A model generated the notes under the pieces. It was not told where the DNA came from. It was given only the letters and a program-made list of their open reading frames with translations, and ran no database searches. A program made the translations under genes and the position numbers. A stretch of DNA of 64,000 bases from Desulfosporosinus lacus DSM 15449. GTDB lineage: Bacteria; Bacillota; Desulfitobacteriia; Desulfitobacteriales; Desulfitobacteriaceae. Of this stretch, positions 8,173-17,778 are shown in pieces (position 1 is the first letter of the stretch; every line of letters starts with the position of its first letter). The stretch lies in contig NZ_FQXJ01000004.1 of the NCBI RefSeq assembly GCF_900129935.1, forward strand, positions 62,001 to 126,000, in the 5' to 3' direction.

Positions 8173-9387
8173 TTACTTCACTCCTTTGTTGCAGTCACCG
8201 AGGAGGTTGGCAATCTCACCCACGAGATTCCGTGCAACCTCCAGTTTGCTCATTTTAGGGAAATCTATTCTTCTTCCATCGGGAAAGAGAAAACTGACAA
8301 TGTTCGTTGGACTGCCGAAGCCGGCACCCGGCTTGGTGACATCATTAGCTACCAGGAGGTTGACATTCTTCCTGTGCATTTTTTCTTGGGCGTTAGCTAA
8401 GAGATTCTCAGTCTCAGCTGCAAACCCAATCAGAACTTGGGAGGTTTTCCTTCGCCCAAGTTCGGCTAATATATCTGGATTGGGGACTAACTCAATCATA
8501 CGATTTGTCCCATCCTTTTTAATTTTTTGCTCCGATTGACTTGCCGGACGATAATCCGCAACCGCCGCTGCCTTAACGATAACATCCATGTTGGGGAAAT
8601 TCGCAAGGACTGCATCATACATTTCAAGAGCCGTCTGTACTGAGACGCGTGAAACTCCATGCGGGGTAGGCAAATCTGTAGGTGCACTGACCAGAATGGT
8701 CTCTGCACCAGCTTCCTGTAACGCCTGAGCGACAGCATATCCCATTCGTCCCGAACTCCGATTCCCAAGATAGCGAACCGGATCAAGCGGTTCTTGAGTA
8801 CCGCCAGCTGTCACGAGAGCCCTCTTCCCCTTTAAGCAATCCGACTTAGAGAACAACTGAGTTATCGTTTCTACGATTTCTACCGCTTCACTCATCCGTC
8901 CGTCTCCTTCCGTGCCACACGCTTGAAACCCTGTGCCAGGGCCAATAATCTTGATCCCGCGTTCTTCGAGCCGGGTCAGATTTTTTTGTGTAGCTGGATG
9001 ATGATACATTGCATGGTTCATGGCCGGTGCTACGTAAATCGGTGAGCGAGTCGCTAAAAGAACCGTCGAAAGAAAATCATCCGCTATCCCTGTTGCCATC
9101 TTGGCTAATATATTGGCTGTGGCAGGAGCAACGATGACTGCATCGACATGCTCTGCCAAAGCGATATGCTCAACATTCCACAATTTAGGCTCGTCAAACA
9201 GATCCACATATACTGGATTTGCGGAGAGGCTCCGCAGGGTAAGAGGGGCAATAAATTCAGTAGCAGACTTCGTCATGGCGACGTGTACTTCAATGTTCAA
9301 CTTACGCAAACGACTGACAACTTCAGCTGCCTTGTAGGCTGCGATCCCGCCTGTGACTCCCACGAGGATCTTTCTTCCTGCAAACAT
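8173..9387 (-). CDS. coaBC: Bifunctional phosphopantothenoylcysteine decarboxylase/synthetase
   Basis: This 404-residue fusion performs two steps of coenzyme A synthesis. The N-terminal flavoprotein CoaC (about 1-185) opens with VGVTGGIAAYKAAEVV, has the PAMNHAMY loop near 118 and keeps the catalytic cysteine in ACGTEGDGRM near 158. The C-terminal CoaB half has GNRSSGRMGYA and the CTP-site segment VLIGFAAET. The start overlaps the rpoZ stop (TAATG). Confidence 0.96.
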   Translation of the reverse strand: MFAGRKILVGVTGGIAAYKAAEVVSRLRKLNIEVHVAMTKSATEFIAPLTLRSLSANPVYVDLFDEPKLWNVEHIALAEHVDAVIVAPATANILAKMATGIADDFLSTVLLATRSPIYVAPAMNHAMYHHPATQKNLTRLEERGIKIIGPGTGFQACGTEGDGRMSEAVEIVETITQLFSKSDCLKGKRALVTAGGTQEPLDPVRYLGNRSSGRMGYAVAQALQEAGAETILVSAPTDLPTPHGVSRVSVQTALEMYDAVLANFPNMDVIVKAAAVADYRPASQSEQKIKKDGTNRMIELVPNPDILAELGRRKTSQVLIGFAAETENLLANAQEKMHRKNVNLLVANDVTKPGAGFGSPTNIVSFLFPDGRRIDFPKMSKLEVARNLVGEIANLLGDCNKGVK

Positions 9388-9593
9388 TACACACTCTCTT
9401 CAGGAGTACATTCGTAATTGAGATCTGAATGAGAAATCTCCTCAAGTGAAATACTTACTGGTTTTACCCCCTTGGCTAAATCCTCGTGTTTTGCTTCTTC
9501 CATTATCGTGCGTGCCCGCTTGGCAACCACTTTGACCAAGGTGTACTTGCTGTCCACCTTACTCATTAGAATATCCAGTGAAGGTTGTTTCAT
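9387..9593 (-). CDS. rpoZ: DNA-directed RNA polymerase omega subunit
   Basis: This 68-residue protein shows the omega motif order: LMSKVDSKYTLVKVVAKRAR, then a later NYE segment near the C-terminus. It helps assemble RNA polymerase. It overlaps gmk by 4 bp upstream and coaBC by 1 bp downstream, the conserved Firmicute order gmk-rpoZ-coaBC. Confidence 0.93.
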   Translation of the reverse strand: MKQPSLDILMSKVDSKYTLVKVVAKRARTIMEEAKHEDLAKGVKPVSISLEEISHSDLNYECTPEESV

Positions 9594-10207
9594 ATCGCTT
9601 CCCCCTTAAAAACAAACGGTTTTCGTTTAACTCGACATTTTTCTGCTACGAGAATACTCTTTAGTTTATCGACAGCCGCAGGAACTTCATCATTAATGAC
9701 GACGTAATCATATTCACTTACATATTCCAGTTCCTGTATTGCAGTAGCTAACCGTTTCTGAATGACTTCCTCACTCTCCGTTCCCCGTTTATGAATTCTC
9801 TCAGCGAGAACATCCATAGACGGCGGGACGATAAAGGTGAAAACCCCTTGAGGAAACCGCTTTTTGACTTGTAATGCCCCTTGAATTTCGATCTCTAAAA
9901 TAACATCTTGCCCTGCTTGAATCGCTTGTTCAACTGCAAAGCGCGGTGTTCCATAATAGTTATCACAAAACTGTGCCCATTCCAACAGCTCATCCCCATT
10001 AATCAGGGCTTCAAATTCTGCCTTCTCGCGAAAAAAATAATGAATTCCATCCACTTCACCGGGACGAGAGGACCTAGTCGTCATCGAGACGGAATATTTT
10101 AAATCAGGCAACTGACGGAGCAACTCTTGGCAAAGTGTCCCCTTTCCTGCCCCAGAAGGGCCTGAAAGGATTATTAATAATCCATGACTTTGTTCCACAC
10201 GCTCCAC
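9590..10207 (-). CDS. gmk: Guanylate kinase
   Basis: This 205-residue kinase converts GMP to GDP. The P-loop is GPSGAGKGTL at residue 16, and the GMP-binding segment MTTRSSRPGEVDGIHYFF follows near 40. The start at 10207 is GTG, 2 bp after the remA stop; a second GTG at 10198 has a similarly placed GGTGG and could be used instead. It is in the operon yicC-remA-gmk-rpoZ-coaBC-metK. Confidence 0.97.
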   Translation of the reverse strand: MERVEQSHGLLIILSGPSGAGKGTLCQELLRQLPDLKYSVSMTTRSSRPGEVDGIHYFFREKAEFEALINGDELLEWAQFCDNYYGTPRFAVEQAIQAGQDVILEIEIQGALQVKKRFPQGVFTFIVPPSMDVLAERIHKRGTESEEVIQKRLATAIQELEYVSEYDYVVINDEVPAAVDKLKSILVAEKCRVKRKPFVFKGEAI

Positions 10208-10209
10208 CT

Positions 10210-10485
10210 CTAATCTGCCGGGTCTTCTACGTGACTGCTTGACTCTTTAGCCGAAAGACGATGAGCCACTGTTTCAGGCTGAACTGCAGACAGAATTACA
10301 TGATGGCTGTCGCAGATAATCACGGCACGTGTACGCCGACCATAAGTAGCATCAATGAGCATGCCCGCATCACGCGCTTCTTGAATAATACGTTTGATCG
10401 GGGCGGATTCCGGACTGACAATCGAGATAATACGGTTGGCAGATACAATATTGCCAAACCCAATGTTAATGAGCTTTATGTCCAA
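10210..10485 (-). CDS. remA: Extracellular matrix regulator RemA-like protein (DUF370)
   Basis: This 91-residue protein matches the RemA/DUF370 family from start to end, including [20 protein letters not shown] and [19 protein letters not shown]. In Bacillus RemA is a DNA-binding activator of matrix and osmoprotection genes. The conserved neighbourhood between yicC and gmk supports orthology. The start is TTG at 10485, with GGAGG 7 bp upstream. Its target genes in this organism are unknown. Confidence 0.9.
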   Translation of the reverse strand: MDIKLINIGFGNIVSANRIISIVSPESAPIKRIIQEARDAGMLIDATYGRRTRAVIICDSHHVILSAVQPETVAHRLSAKESSSHVEDPAD

Positions 10486-10498
10486 GCTGAATCCTCCA

Positions 10499-11377
10499 TT
10501 ACTCTAAATTCTGAATTTGCTCGCGCACTTTTTCCAGTTCACTTTTGACTCTTATCACCTGTTGCCCAATCTTTAAATCATTAGCCTTTGAACCTATGGT
10601 ATTAATCTCCCGGTTCATTTCCTGAACTAAAAAATCAAGTTTCCGTCCCACGGACTCGCTGCTTCGCAAGGCCTCTCGGCTTTGAGCCAGATGGCTGTCA
10701 AATCGAACCAACTCTTCTGTGATTGATGCGCGATCCGCAAAGTACACTACTTCGTTCGCCAATCGGACCCCATCCAATTCAACCTCACCAAGAAGCGTCT
10801 GGAGGCGTTCCTGTAAGCGTTCTTGGTGGTCTGTTACAACATATGGTGCTCGCTCGGAAATAGTGTGCAAATACTCGGTAAGAAAATCAATCCTTTGCAG
10901 AAGATCCGTCGTTAATTTTTCTCCTTCAGAACGACGCATTTGCCCAAATCCATCAGTTGCTTTCAAAAGTGCCTTAGCACACGTCTCCCATAAAGCATCA
11001 AGATCAATTTCAGGCTCCACTACCGAAAGAACCTCTGGAAAGTTGACTAAACGATAAATATCGGTTTCATACACTGTATGTAGAGCTAAAGCGAGATCTT
11101 TCAATGTCTTATCATACGACAGCGCTAAATCATTGTCAACCTTCACCAATCTCTTTCGTTCTTCTGTTTCCACCACATTAACATGCACTTCAATCCGACC
11201 GCGTTGGAACTTTTCTTGTAACGTTTTACGAATTCTTTCCTCAAAACTGCTAAAATTTCTTGGCATTCTAACCATAACTTCCAAGAACCGATGATTCACG
11301 GATTTAAGCTCAATAGAAATTTGATAACCGCTTCCACTAGCCTCTCCACGTCCAAATCCAGTCATACTATTCGCCAT
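10499..11377 (-). CDS. yicC: YicC/YloC family endoribonuclease
   Basis: This 292-residue protein has the family's N-terminal motif [12 protein letters not shown] and the C-terminal block [17 protein letters not shown]. YicC proteins are now regarded as endoribonucleases acting on small or messenger RNAs. It is the first gene of the housekeeping operon ending in metK. The upstream spacer carries repeat element A. Confidence 0.93.
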   Translation of the reverse strand: MANSMTGFGRGEASGSGYQISIELKSVNHRFLEVMVRMPRNFSSFEERIRKTLQEKFQRGRIEVHVNVVETEERKRLVKVDNDLALSYDKTLKDLALALHTVYETDIYRLVNFPEVLSVVEPEIDLDALWETCAKALLKATDGFGQMRRSEGEKLTTDLLQRIDFLTEYLHTISERAPYVVTDHQERLQERLQTLLGEVELDGVRLANEVVYFADRASITEELVRFDSHLAQSREALRSSESVGRKLDFLVQEMNREINTIGSKANDLKIGQQVIRVKSELEKVREQIQNLE

Positions 11378-11599
11378 ATGTAACCCAGTTTAATTATCGT
11401 TCTACTGGGTTAGTCACCTCCTAATTAATTTAATTGATTATATCATTGTACCATATTTTACATATATCCGTTTGCGAGTCATTTTCTGCCCCAGTAATCA
11501 ATTATTAATCTGAGCGAAATTATTCCAAGTTGCTTAACTTTAGAAAACCAAAACAAAATTCATAACCTATGACAGTCAGATTAGTAAGTGACTCATCAC

Positions 11600-11691
11600 G
11601 CTAAAGCTGAACATCGAGTCTTCGGCGGGGAACTCTCCCCCAACCGAAGCAGAGTACGGGGGCCAACTTCCACTTGAAGTCGAAGTCTTAC
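11600..11691 (+). repeat. Structured repeat element A, copy 1
   Basis: This unit runs from GCTAAAGCTGAACATCGAGT to GTCTTAC. It matches the 26101-26260 copy closely at both ends. Two hairpins are visible: CTTCGG with CCGAAG enclosing GGGG/CCCC, and ACTTC-ACTT pairing with AAGT-GAAGT. The second stem differs from the other copy by paired changes. Confidence 0.7.
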
Positions 11692-11701
11692 AATTGGACA
11701 A

Positions 11702-11750
11702 AAATGAGACTGTAACAAACAGAAAAAGTAGTTTGTTAACAGCCTCATTT
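11702..11750 (-). terminator. Intrinsic terminator of dapF
   Basis: AAATGAG plus CTGTAACAAAC pairs with GTTTGTTAACAG plus CTCATTT with one bulge per arm. On the minus strand it ends in a T run. Confidence 0.8.
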
Positions 11751-11800
11751 ACTTGGATTTTAGGTAAAATCAGGTTATAGTTGCTCTGCTGATCTGCAAA

Positions 11801-12634
11801 CTACAACCATTCACCCTTAAATACATAAGTTCCAGGCCCCGTCATGTAGACATGGTTATCTGTGTCCCACTCAATAAGCAGGTCTCCACCAGGCAGATGG
11901 ACGGTCACAGCACGCTCGGTCTTATTGTTAAGCACAGCGGCAACTGCAGCAGCGCAGGCGCCTGTCCCACAGGCCAGAGTTGGTCCCGCCCCCCGCTCCC
12001 AAACTTTCATGGTCAGCTCCCGAGAAGAATTGACTTGAATAAACTCGACATTGGTTTTACGTGGAAAGAGTGGATGTTTTTCAATCGCCGGACCAACATG
12101 TTCAAAGTCCAGGGTAGAATAATCCTCTACAAAGACAACACAGTGAGGATTCCCCATAGAAACGGCAGTATATAGGTAGGTTTGGCCTAACACTTCAATT
12201 GACTGCCCCACTACCGGCTCTCCTTCTCCTAGCACTGGAATGAGATCAGCCCGCAAAATGGGCTCACCCATATCGACCTGTACTCCTTGTACTTGGCCCT
12301 CATTAATATATAGATTAAGCTTTAAGATACCCGCTCCAGTTTCCACCAGCATTGGGTTAGTACTTACAATCCCTTGATCATATACATATCGTGCAAAACA
12401 GCGTATGCCATTACCGCACATTTCAGGCTCCGAGCCATCCTGATTAAATATACGCATCCTGGCATCGGCAACTTTCGAAGGTAATACAACGACTAATCCG
12501 TCCCCTCCTATTCCAAATTGACGGTGGCAGAGCTTCTTTGCCAATTCAGGATAATCCACCTCCACATTTGAAACAGCGAAATAATCCAAAAAAACGAAAT
12601 CATTCCCCAAACCGTGCATTTTTATGAATTCCAT
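11801..12634 (-). CDS. dapF: Diaminopimelate epimerase
   Basis: This 277-residue cofactor-independent epimerase converts LL- to meso-diaminopimelate for lysine and peptidoglycan. Both catalytic cysteines are present, in EPEMCGNGIRCFARY and in ACGTGACAAAVAA near the C-terminus. I place the start at the ATG at 12634 (MEFIKMHGLGNDF), preceded by GGGGGCGAAGG. An upstream in-frame extension of 40 codons reads through TTCG-type repeats and is not credible as protein. It is a single-gene unit ending in a strong terminator. Confidence 0.96.
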   Translation of the reverse strand: MEFIKMHGLGNDFVFLDYFAVSNVEVDYPELAKKLCHRQFGIGGDGLVVVLPSKVADARMRIFNQDGSEPEMCGNGIRCFARYVYDQGIVSTNPMLVETGAGILKLNLYINEGQVQGVQVDMGEPILRADLIPVLGEGEPVVGQSIEVLGQTYLYTAVSMGNPHCVVFVEDYSTLDFEHVGPAIEKHPLFPRKTNVEFIQVNSSRELTMKVWERGAGPTLACGTGACAAAVAAVLNNKTERAVTVHLPGGDLLIEWDTDNHVYMTGPGTYVFKGEWL

Positions 12635-12647
12635 ACCTTCGCCCCCT

Positions 12648-12695
12648 AAATCGATGTTCGATATTCCATATTCGTCGTTCGAAAGCCATATCGAA
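12648..12695. repeat. TTCGNNN heptad repeat, upstream of dapF
   Basis: Several heptads such as GTTCGAT, ATTCGTC and GTTCGAA follow each other at 7-bp spacing. The same pattern recurs in other spacers of this window. Confidence 0.6.
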
Positions 12696-12730
12696 TCAAA
12701 CGTAATCCGTTTAAATAGATCCAGCCAAAA

Positions 12731-12760
12731 CTTTAGATGGAGTAAAAACTCCATCTAAAG
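12731..12760 (-). terminator. Terminator of the P-type ATPase gene
   Basis: CTTTAGATGGAGT pairs perfectly with ACTCCATCTAAAG around an AAAA loop. Flanking TTTT on the minus strand follows the stem. Confidence 0.8.
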
Positions 12761-12841
12761 TATGTTTTTATATCCTATGTAATATCCTCCCTAAAAGAAT
12801 ACTACGCAAGCTGAAGTGGGTCAACCAATTGAACCAAGAAA

Positions 12842-15580
12842 TTATCCCTTGGCGATGACCGTCTTTCCTTGCCAACTGTTTTTTAGAAGCCTTGCAAAGC
12901 CGATCAAAACGGACGGTCCACCTGCTACACACAGAATAAGAACCCATTGCCACCCCACTAAGGGTGCAGTCTTAAAGATCGCTTGCAGCGGGGTCACATA
13001 TATCACACAAAGTTGCATGACAGTTGAGACAAGCACTGCTCCCACAAGATAGAGATTTGTGAAGATTCCCACTTCAAAGATACCTCGTTCTTCAGATCGG
13101 CAATCAAAGACATGAAACAATTGGGAAAACACCAGAGTTGAAAAGGCCATTGTTCGGGCACCTAACATATTGACCCCCATAAAGAGCGCAGCTACAAAGA
13201 CAAAGAGCGTACCAAGTCCGATAAATGTCCCTCTTACAGCAATTTTCGAAGCTAATCCCCGTGCAAATATACTCTCACCCGGTTTCCTCGGCGGACGATT
13301 CATAATGCCAGGCTCAGCACCATCCACCCCTAATGCCATAGCAGGCAATCCATCTGTGACTAGATTAACCCATAAGATCTGAATAGGAAGCAACGGGAGG
13401 GGTAAGCCCACAAGTGTTGCCAAAAACATTGTCAACACTTCTCCAAGGTTACAAGAAAGTAAGTAACGAATAAACTTCCGAATATTGTCGTAAATTCCCC
13501 GACCCTCTTCCACGGCAGCCACGATCGTTGCGAAGTTATCATCTCCCAAGACCATTGATGAAGCTTCCTTGGTTACATCCGTCCCTGTTTTTCCCATGGC
13601 AACCCCAATATCGGCTTCTTTAACCGCCGGCGCATCATTAACTCCGTCCCCTGTCATAGCGACTACTTGACCTCGCTTTTTATAGGCACGTACAATTCTA
13701 AGCTTATCCTTCGGTGTCACTCGAGCAAACACTGAAATATCCATGATCCGCTCGCTTAATTCTTGATCAGACGTTCGCTCAAGTTCCATTCCTGATATAA
13801 CCCCGCCGCCAGCTCCACGCAAAATCCCTAATTCATGAGCGACGGCTTCTGCGGTTAAACGATGATCCCCCGTGATCATGACCGGTTTAATTCCGGCCTG
13901 CCGACAAACTCTAATTGCTTTCACTGCACTGGCTCGCGGTGGATCAATCATTCCCAGCAGTCCGACAAACGTCAATCCTTGTTCTACATTCTCATCGAGC
14001 AATTCCGAATCTGCCAACGGTTTTTCGGCAACAGCCAAGACTCGGAGAGCATGCCTAGCCATTTCATCATTGGCCCGCATGATACTTTTCTTACGTTCAT
14101 TAGACAGTTCTGCAACTCCTTGCCGGGTCATCTCTTGCTGGCAAAGTCGCAACACCATGTCCGGGGCCCCTTTGACATAAGCCTTGCGCCCTTGTTTCGT
14201 CTCATATACAACACTCATACGTTTTCTGTCCGAATCAAAGGGCAACTCGCCGATTCGCTTTTGCTTTCGTTCCAAAACTTCACGCCATATCCCCGCCTTA
14301 GCCGCAGCCACCAAAATTGCTCCCTCTGTCGGATCTCCTTCAATACCCCAAGGAGCATCCTTACCTTTAGACCGAAAGAGTCCGGCAACTTGAACCCCTT
14401 TCTTGGTCAAGGTTGAATTATTGCAAAGTGCTGCAATCTTTAACGCTGCATTAAGCGGATCACGTTCTTTTTCTGGATCCGCGCCCTGGAACTCCCCTTT
14501 GGGGTCGTACCCTTCTCCAGAAACTGAAATCCTTCGTCCATCCGAATAGATTTGGCGTACGGTCATTTCATTCTGAGTTAATGTTCCCGTCTTATCAGAA
14601 CAGATTACCGTCGCACAACCTAAGGTTTCTACAGCGGGAAGTTTCCGTATGATTGCTTGCCGTTTAACCATGCGTTGTACCCCAACAGCCAAAGCGACTG
14701 TGACAATAGCTGGCAGGCCTTCTGGAATAGCAGCCACTGCTAAAGACACGCCAGTGAAAAACATCTTATAGAAATCTTCACCTCTTAAAATCCCGGTAAC
14801 CACTACAGCAGCACAGACCAGAAAACTGATCAGCACCAACCATTTGCCCAGCTCTGCCAAACGTTTTTGCAAAGGAGTTTCTTCGTCTTCCACACTCTGG
14901 ATCATTCCGGCGATGACGCCCATCTCCGTATCCATTCCCGTAGCCACAACAACGCCAGCTCCTCGGCCATTGACGATTGCTGTCCCCATATACCCCATGT
15001 TTTGCCGATCTGCCATGGGTGTGAATTCATCCTGAAGAGGGGAAATACTTTTAGTCACAGGATGAGACTCTCCAGTCAAAGCAGACTCTTCCACTTGCAT
15101 ATTAACTGCCTGAATCCAACGAACATCTGCCGGAATGCGATCTCCCGTATCCAGAAGCACAATGTCTCCCGGCACAACATCTGAAGCTGGAATCCTTTGT
15201 TCCATGCCTTCCCGTAACACTCGCGCTTCAGGAGCAGTAAGGGAACGGAGGGATTCCATGGAACGTTCCGCACGAAACTCCTGAACGAAACCTAAAACTG
15301 CATTAATTATGAGAATTGCTAAGATCGTGACAGCATCCGCGATCTCGCCTAAAAGTCCAGAGACTACTGTGGCCGCTAGTAAGACTAACACCATAAAGTC
15401 TTTGAATTGTCCGAGAAACAAAAATACTGGGTGAGTCCCCTTTTTTACCGCCAGGACATTGTTTCCAAACTCCTGTAACCGACGCCGAACCTCTTTAACA
15501 TTTAACCCCTTTGTCGGATGTACCTCCAATGCCTTGGCCACGTCAAGCCAAGGCAACACATGCCACGCCTGTTGCCGCAT
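12842..15580 (-). CDS. Calcium-translocating P-type ATPase (PacL/SERCA type)
   Basis: This 912-residue P2A ATPase exports cations, most likely Ca2+, from the cytoplasm. It has TGES at residue 169, the ion-binding helix [13 protein letters not shown] near 282, the phosphorylated aspartate in DKTGTLTQN at 329, and [17 protein letters not shown] in the P domain. About ten membrane helices are visible, the last four to six at the C-terminus. The start at 15580 is preceded by AGGAGG at 9 bp; a longer frame upstream lacks support. The gene is monocistronic. Ca2+ as substrate follows from the PEGLP subtype; Mn2+ is possible. Confidence 0.9.
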   Translation of the reverse strand: MRQQAWHVLPWLDVAKALEVHPTKGLNVKEVRRRLQEFGNNVLAVKKGTHPVFLFLGQFKDFMVLVLLAATVVSGLLGEIADAVTILAILIINAVLGFVQEFRAERSMESLRSLTAPEARVLREGMEQRIPASDVVPGDIVLLDTGDRIPADVRWIQAVNMQVEESALTGESHPVTKSISPLQDEFTPMADRQNMGYMGTAIVNGRGAGVVVATGMDTEMGVIAGMIQSVEDEETPLQKRLAELGKWLVLISFLVCAAVVVTGILRGEDFYKMFFTGVSLAVAAIPEGLPAIVTVALAVGVQRMVKRQAIIRKLPAVETLGCATVICSDKTGTLTQNEMTVRQIYSDGRRISVSGEGYDPKGEFQGADPEKERDPLNAALKIAALCNNSTLTKKGVQVAGLFRSKGKDAPWGIEGDPTEGAILVAAAKAGIWREVLERKQKRIGELPFDSDRKRMSVVYETKQGRKAYVKGAPDMVLRLCQQEMTRQGVAELSNERKKSIMRANDEMARHALRVLAVAEKPLADSELLDENVEQGLTFVGLLGMIDPPRASAVKAIRVCRQAGIKPVMITGDHRLTAEAVAHELGILRGAGGGVISGMELERTSDQELSERIMDISVFARVTPKDKLRIVRAYKKRGQVVAMTGDGVNDAPAVKEADIGVAMGKTGTDVTKEASSMVLGDDNFATIVAAVEEGRGIYDNIRKFIRYLLSCNLGEVLTMFLATLVGLPLPLLPIQILWVNLVTDGLPAMALGVDGAEPGIMNRPPRKPGESIFARGLASKIAVRGTFIGLGTLFVFVAALFMGVNMLGARTMAFSTLVFSQLFHVFDCRSEERGIFEVGIFTNLYLVGAVLVSTVMQLCVIYVTPLQAIFKTAPLVGWQWVLILCVAGGPSVLIGFARLLKNSWQGKTVIAKG

Positions 15581-15880
15581 GCCCTTTTTCCTCCTTTTGC
15601 TTAATAAACCGTTATAAAGGAAACCTTCTTCTGCAAGAGTATAAAACTTCATCAGAAGCCTCAGCATTGCAGAGCTCACCGGTGACTATATTTCCTCATT
15701 GATATTCGTATTTGCACCCCATATTTCGAACTTTGAACTTCAATTTAAGGATTAGTCAACTGATAAGAGGCTTTGTCCCTTTTATAGTACATGCTTATTC
15801 CTAAAAGTATGGAAAAATGCCTCAGCAAAACAAGTGTGTTATACTAAAAAGTGACTCAATGTTGAAAGGATGTAATCAGG
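15581..15880. other. 300-bp divergent spacer between the ATPase and rqcH
   Basis: The spacer has a degenerate TTCG-type stretch (15701-15740) and a TATACT box at 15840-15845 that may be the rqcH -10 element. No matching -35 box or other structure was seen. Confidence 0.4.
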
Positions 15881-17710
15881 ATGGCGTTAGATGGTGTAAC
15901 CCTCGCCTATTTAGTTAAAGAGCTTGCTCCACTGCTGATCGGAGCACGTATTGATAAAATTTTTCAACCAGAAAAGGAAGAAGTCCATTTCCAATTACGA
16001 CAGCAGGGATCCAGGCGGCTCCTGCTTAGTGCAAGTGCCACATCCCCCCGCTTCCATCTCACACAGGAAAACAAAAAAAATCCAACCTCCCCGCCTATGT
16101 TTTGCATGATTTTGCGCAAGCACCTCGAAGGCGGTAAACTCGTCAGTCTCCAACAAAGTGAGTTAGAACGTGTCGTCACCTTTGAGTTCCAAAATTACAA
16201 CGACCGAGGGGATTTAGTCTCATTGCATCTTCACTTAGAAATCATGGGAAAACACAGCAATCTTATCTTGGTTGACCCCTCGACAAATACCATTCTCGAT
16301 GGTCTAAAAAGGTATTCACACGCCCTCAGCCACTATCGAGAAGTATTGCCCGGTCGACCATATCTGACTCCTCCCTCTCAAGGCAAACAACCTCCGCTAG
16401 AAGATGAAGAGCTTTGGCGACAAACCCTTTACGAGGAAGCGATAGATCGACCCATAACCGGCATACTCCTCGCTCGTTTTGCAGGGATCAGCCCGGAATT
16501 GGCACGGGAAATCGTCATCCAAGCCGGATCGAACACTGAAACCCTTCTCCAGCAGTGCGGGGATATTGATCTTTCAAGGCTTTTCCAAGCTTATCGAAGG
16601 CTATCCAACCCCGAGGGTTTTCCCGAGACCCAGCCTTGCTTGTATTACAACTCGGCACCCCGACCCCAACTTGTCGCTTTTAGTTTTGTCCCTTTCCAGC
16701 AATACCAGGAGTTAAGAATCGAACGGTTTCCATCTTTGAATGATGCTATCCAGAGCTTTTATCAATCTAAATCCGGTAACAACTCCCTTGAATCTAAAAG
16801 AGGTTCTTTGCGAAAGATTGTCCAGGAACAGTACACCCACACCCGCAAGAAGCTTAAAATATACAATGAAGCAGAAGCCAATGCGCAAAACGGTTTAGCG
16901 TATCAAAGATGGGGCGAACTCCTTACCGCAAACCTCTACCGAATTCCGTCCGGAGCGTCCGAGGCCATCCTAGAGGACTACTATGATCCCTCAGCACCTT
17001 CCGCAGTCATTCCTCTTAATCCTCATATAAGTGCTATTGACAACGCTCAACGCTATTACAAACTCTATAACAAAGCTAAGACGACTTTGCTTAAAACAAA
17101 AGAGCTCAAAGAAAACACGCTCGAGGAGATTAACTACCTCGAGACCTTGCGGTACAATCTAGATCAAGCTTCTTCTCTTAAAGAGCTTGATGAAATTCAT
17201 GTCGAACTTGCGGGACAAGGGTATGTTGCTGGCAAACATCTAAAAAAGGAAATCCCCGCTAAAAAAGGCCGCACAAAATTGAATGCCAAGGCCAAAGCAA
17301 AATCCCCCAAGGAATCTCCTCAGCCCCGAGTTTATCGTTCCAGCCAAGACCGTGTCATTTTTGTCGGAAAAAACAACGCTCAAAATGATTGGTTATCGTT
17401 ACGCAAAGGAAAACCAAACGATCTTTGGCTACACACCAAAGTGATCCCCGGTTCTCACGTTCTGATTCCCCTCGAGGAAGGAGAAGAGTTCCCAGACGAT
17501 GCTACTCTCGAAGAGGCAGCCGCCCTGGCAATCTATTACAGCCAAGCACGCGGTTCATCTCAAGTCGCTGTCGATTATACTCATGTCAAACAGCTTAAGA
17601 AGCCTAACTCTGCCAAACCCGGAATGGTAGTTTACGACCAGAACTGGACTTTATACCTCACGCCAAAACAAGAGATCTTGGAGCGGTTGCTGGACAGTGA
17701 AGAGTTTTAG
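15881..17710 (+). CDS. rqcH: Rqc2 homologue RqcH (NFACT/FbpA family)
   Basis: This 609-residue protein binds stalled 50S-tRNA complexes and adds C-terminal alanine tails in bacterial ribosome quality control. The NFACT-N domain begins MALDGVTLAYLVKEL. A helix-hairpin-helix part follows (about 180-280), then a long coiled-coil middle (about 295-440), a Lys-rich linker, and the NFACT-R domain with VIFVGKNNAQNDWLSLR and NDLWLHTKVIPGSHV near 495. The older annotation fibronectin-binding protein refers to the same family. The gene is alone and ends in a long perfect hairpin. Confidence 0.94.
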   Translation: MALDGVTLAYLVKELAPLLIGARIDKIFQPEKEEVHFQLRQQGSRRLLLSASATSPRFHLTQENKKNPTSPPMFCMILRKHLEGGKLVSLQQSELERVVTFEFQNYNDRGDLVSLHLHLEIMGKHSNLILVDPSTNTILDGLKRYSHALSHYREVLPGRPYLTPPSQGKQPPLEDEELWRQTLYEEAIDRPITGILLARFAGISPELAREIVIQAGSNTETLLQQCGDIDLSRLFQAYRRLSNPEGFPETQPCLYYNSAPRPQLVAFSFVPFQQYQELRIERFPSLNDAIQSFYQSKSGNNSLESKRGSLRKIVQEQYTHTRKKLKIYNEAEANAQNGLAYQRWGELLTANLYRIPSGASEAILEDYYDPSAPSAVIPLNPHISAIDNAQRYYKLYNKAKTTLLKTKELKENTLEEINYLETLRYNLDQASSLKELDEIHVELAGQGYVAGKHLKKEIPAKKGRTKLNAKAKAKSPKESPQPRVYRSSQDRVIFVGKNNAQNDWLSLRKGKPNDLWLHTKVIPGSHVLIPLEEGEEFPDDATLEEAAALAIYYSQARGSSQVAVDYTHVKQLKKPNSAKPGMVVYDQNWTLYLTPKQEILERLLDSEEF

Positions 17711-17726
17711 ATTTAGATCATAAAGA

Positions 17727-17771
17727 GATACAAGGAGCAGAAATCAGTACTGATTTCTGCTCCTTGTATCT
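17727..17771. terminator. Perfect 21-bp-arm hairpin between convergent genes
   Basis: GATACAAGGAGCAGAAATCA and one further G pair exactly with the mirror sequence, with only TA between. It lies between the converging rqcH and pentapeptide genes. It lacks a long T run, so termination efficiency is uncertain. Confidence 0.65.
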
Positions 17772-17778
17772 GAATGCT

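Larger units (their letters stand above)
11378..11800. other. 423-bp spacer between yicC and dapF
   Basis: No coding sequence is credible here. The spacer holds the putative yicC promoter region (AT-rich, 11400-11560), copy 1 of repeat element A (11600-11691) and the dapF terminator (11702-11750). Confidence 0.7.

Noticed and set aside
8173..8200. A possible SAM riboswitch before metK
   Set aside because: metK begins immediately after coaBC with no leader, so there is no room for an S-box.
13862..14416. A 184-codon plus-strand frame opposite the P-type ATPase
   Set aside because: It lies entirely within the ATPase gene, which has intact catalytic motifs in the opposite frame.
17727..17771. 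The long perfect hairpin as part of a mobile element
   Set aside because: It sits just after the rqcH stop and before a convergent gene, where a bidirectional terminator is the simpler explanation.
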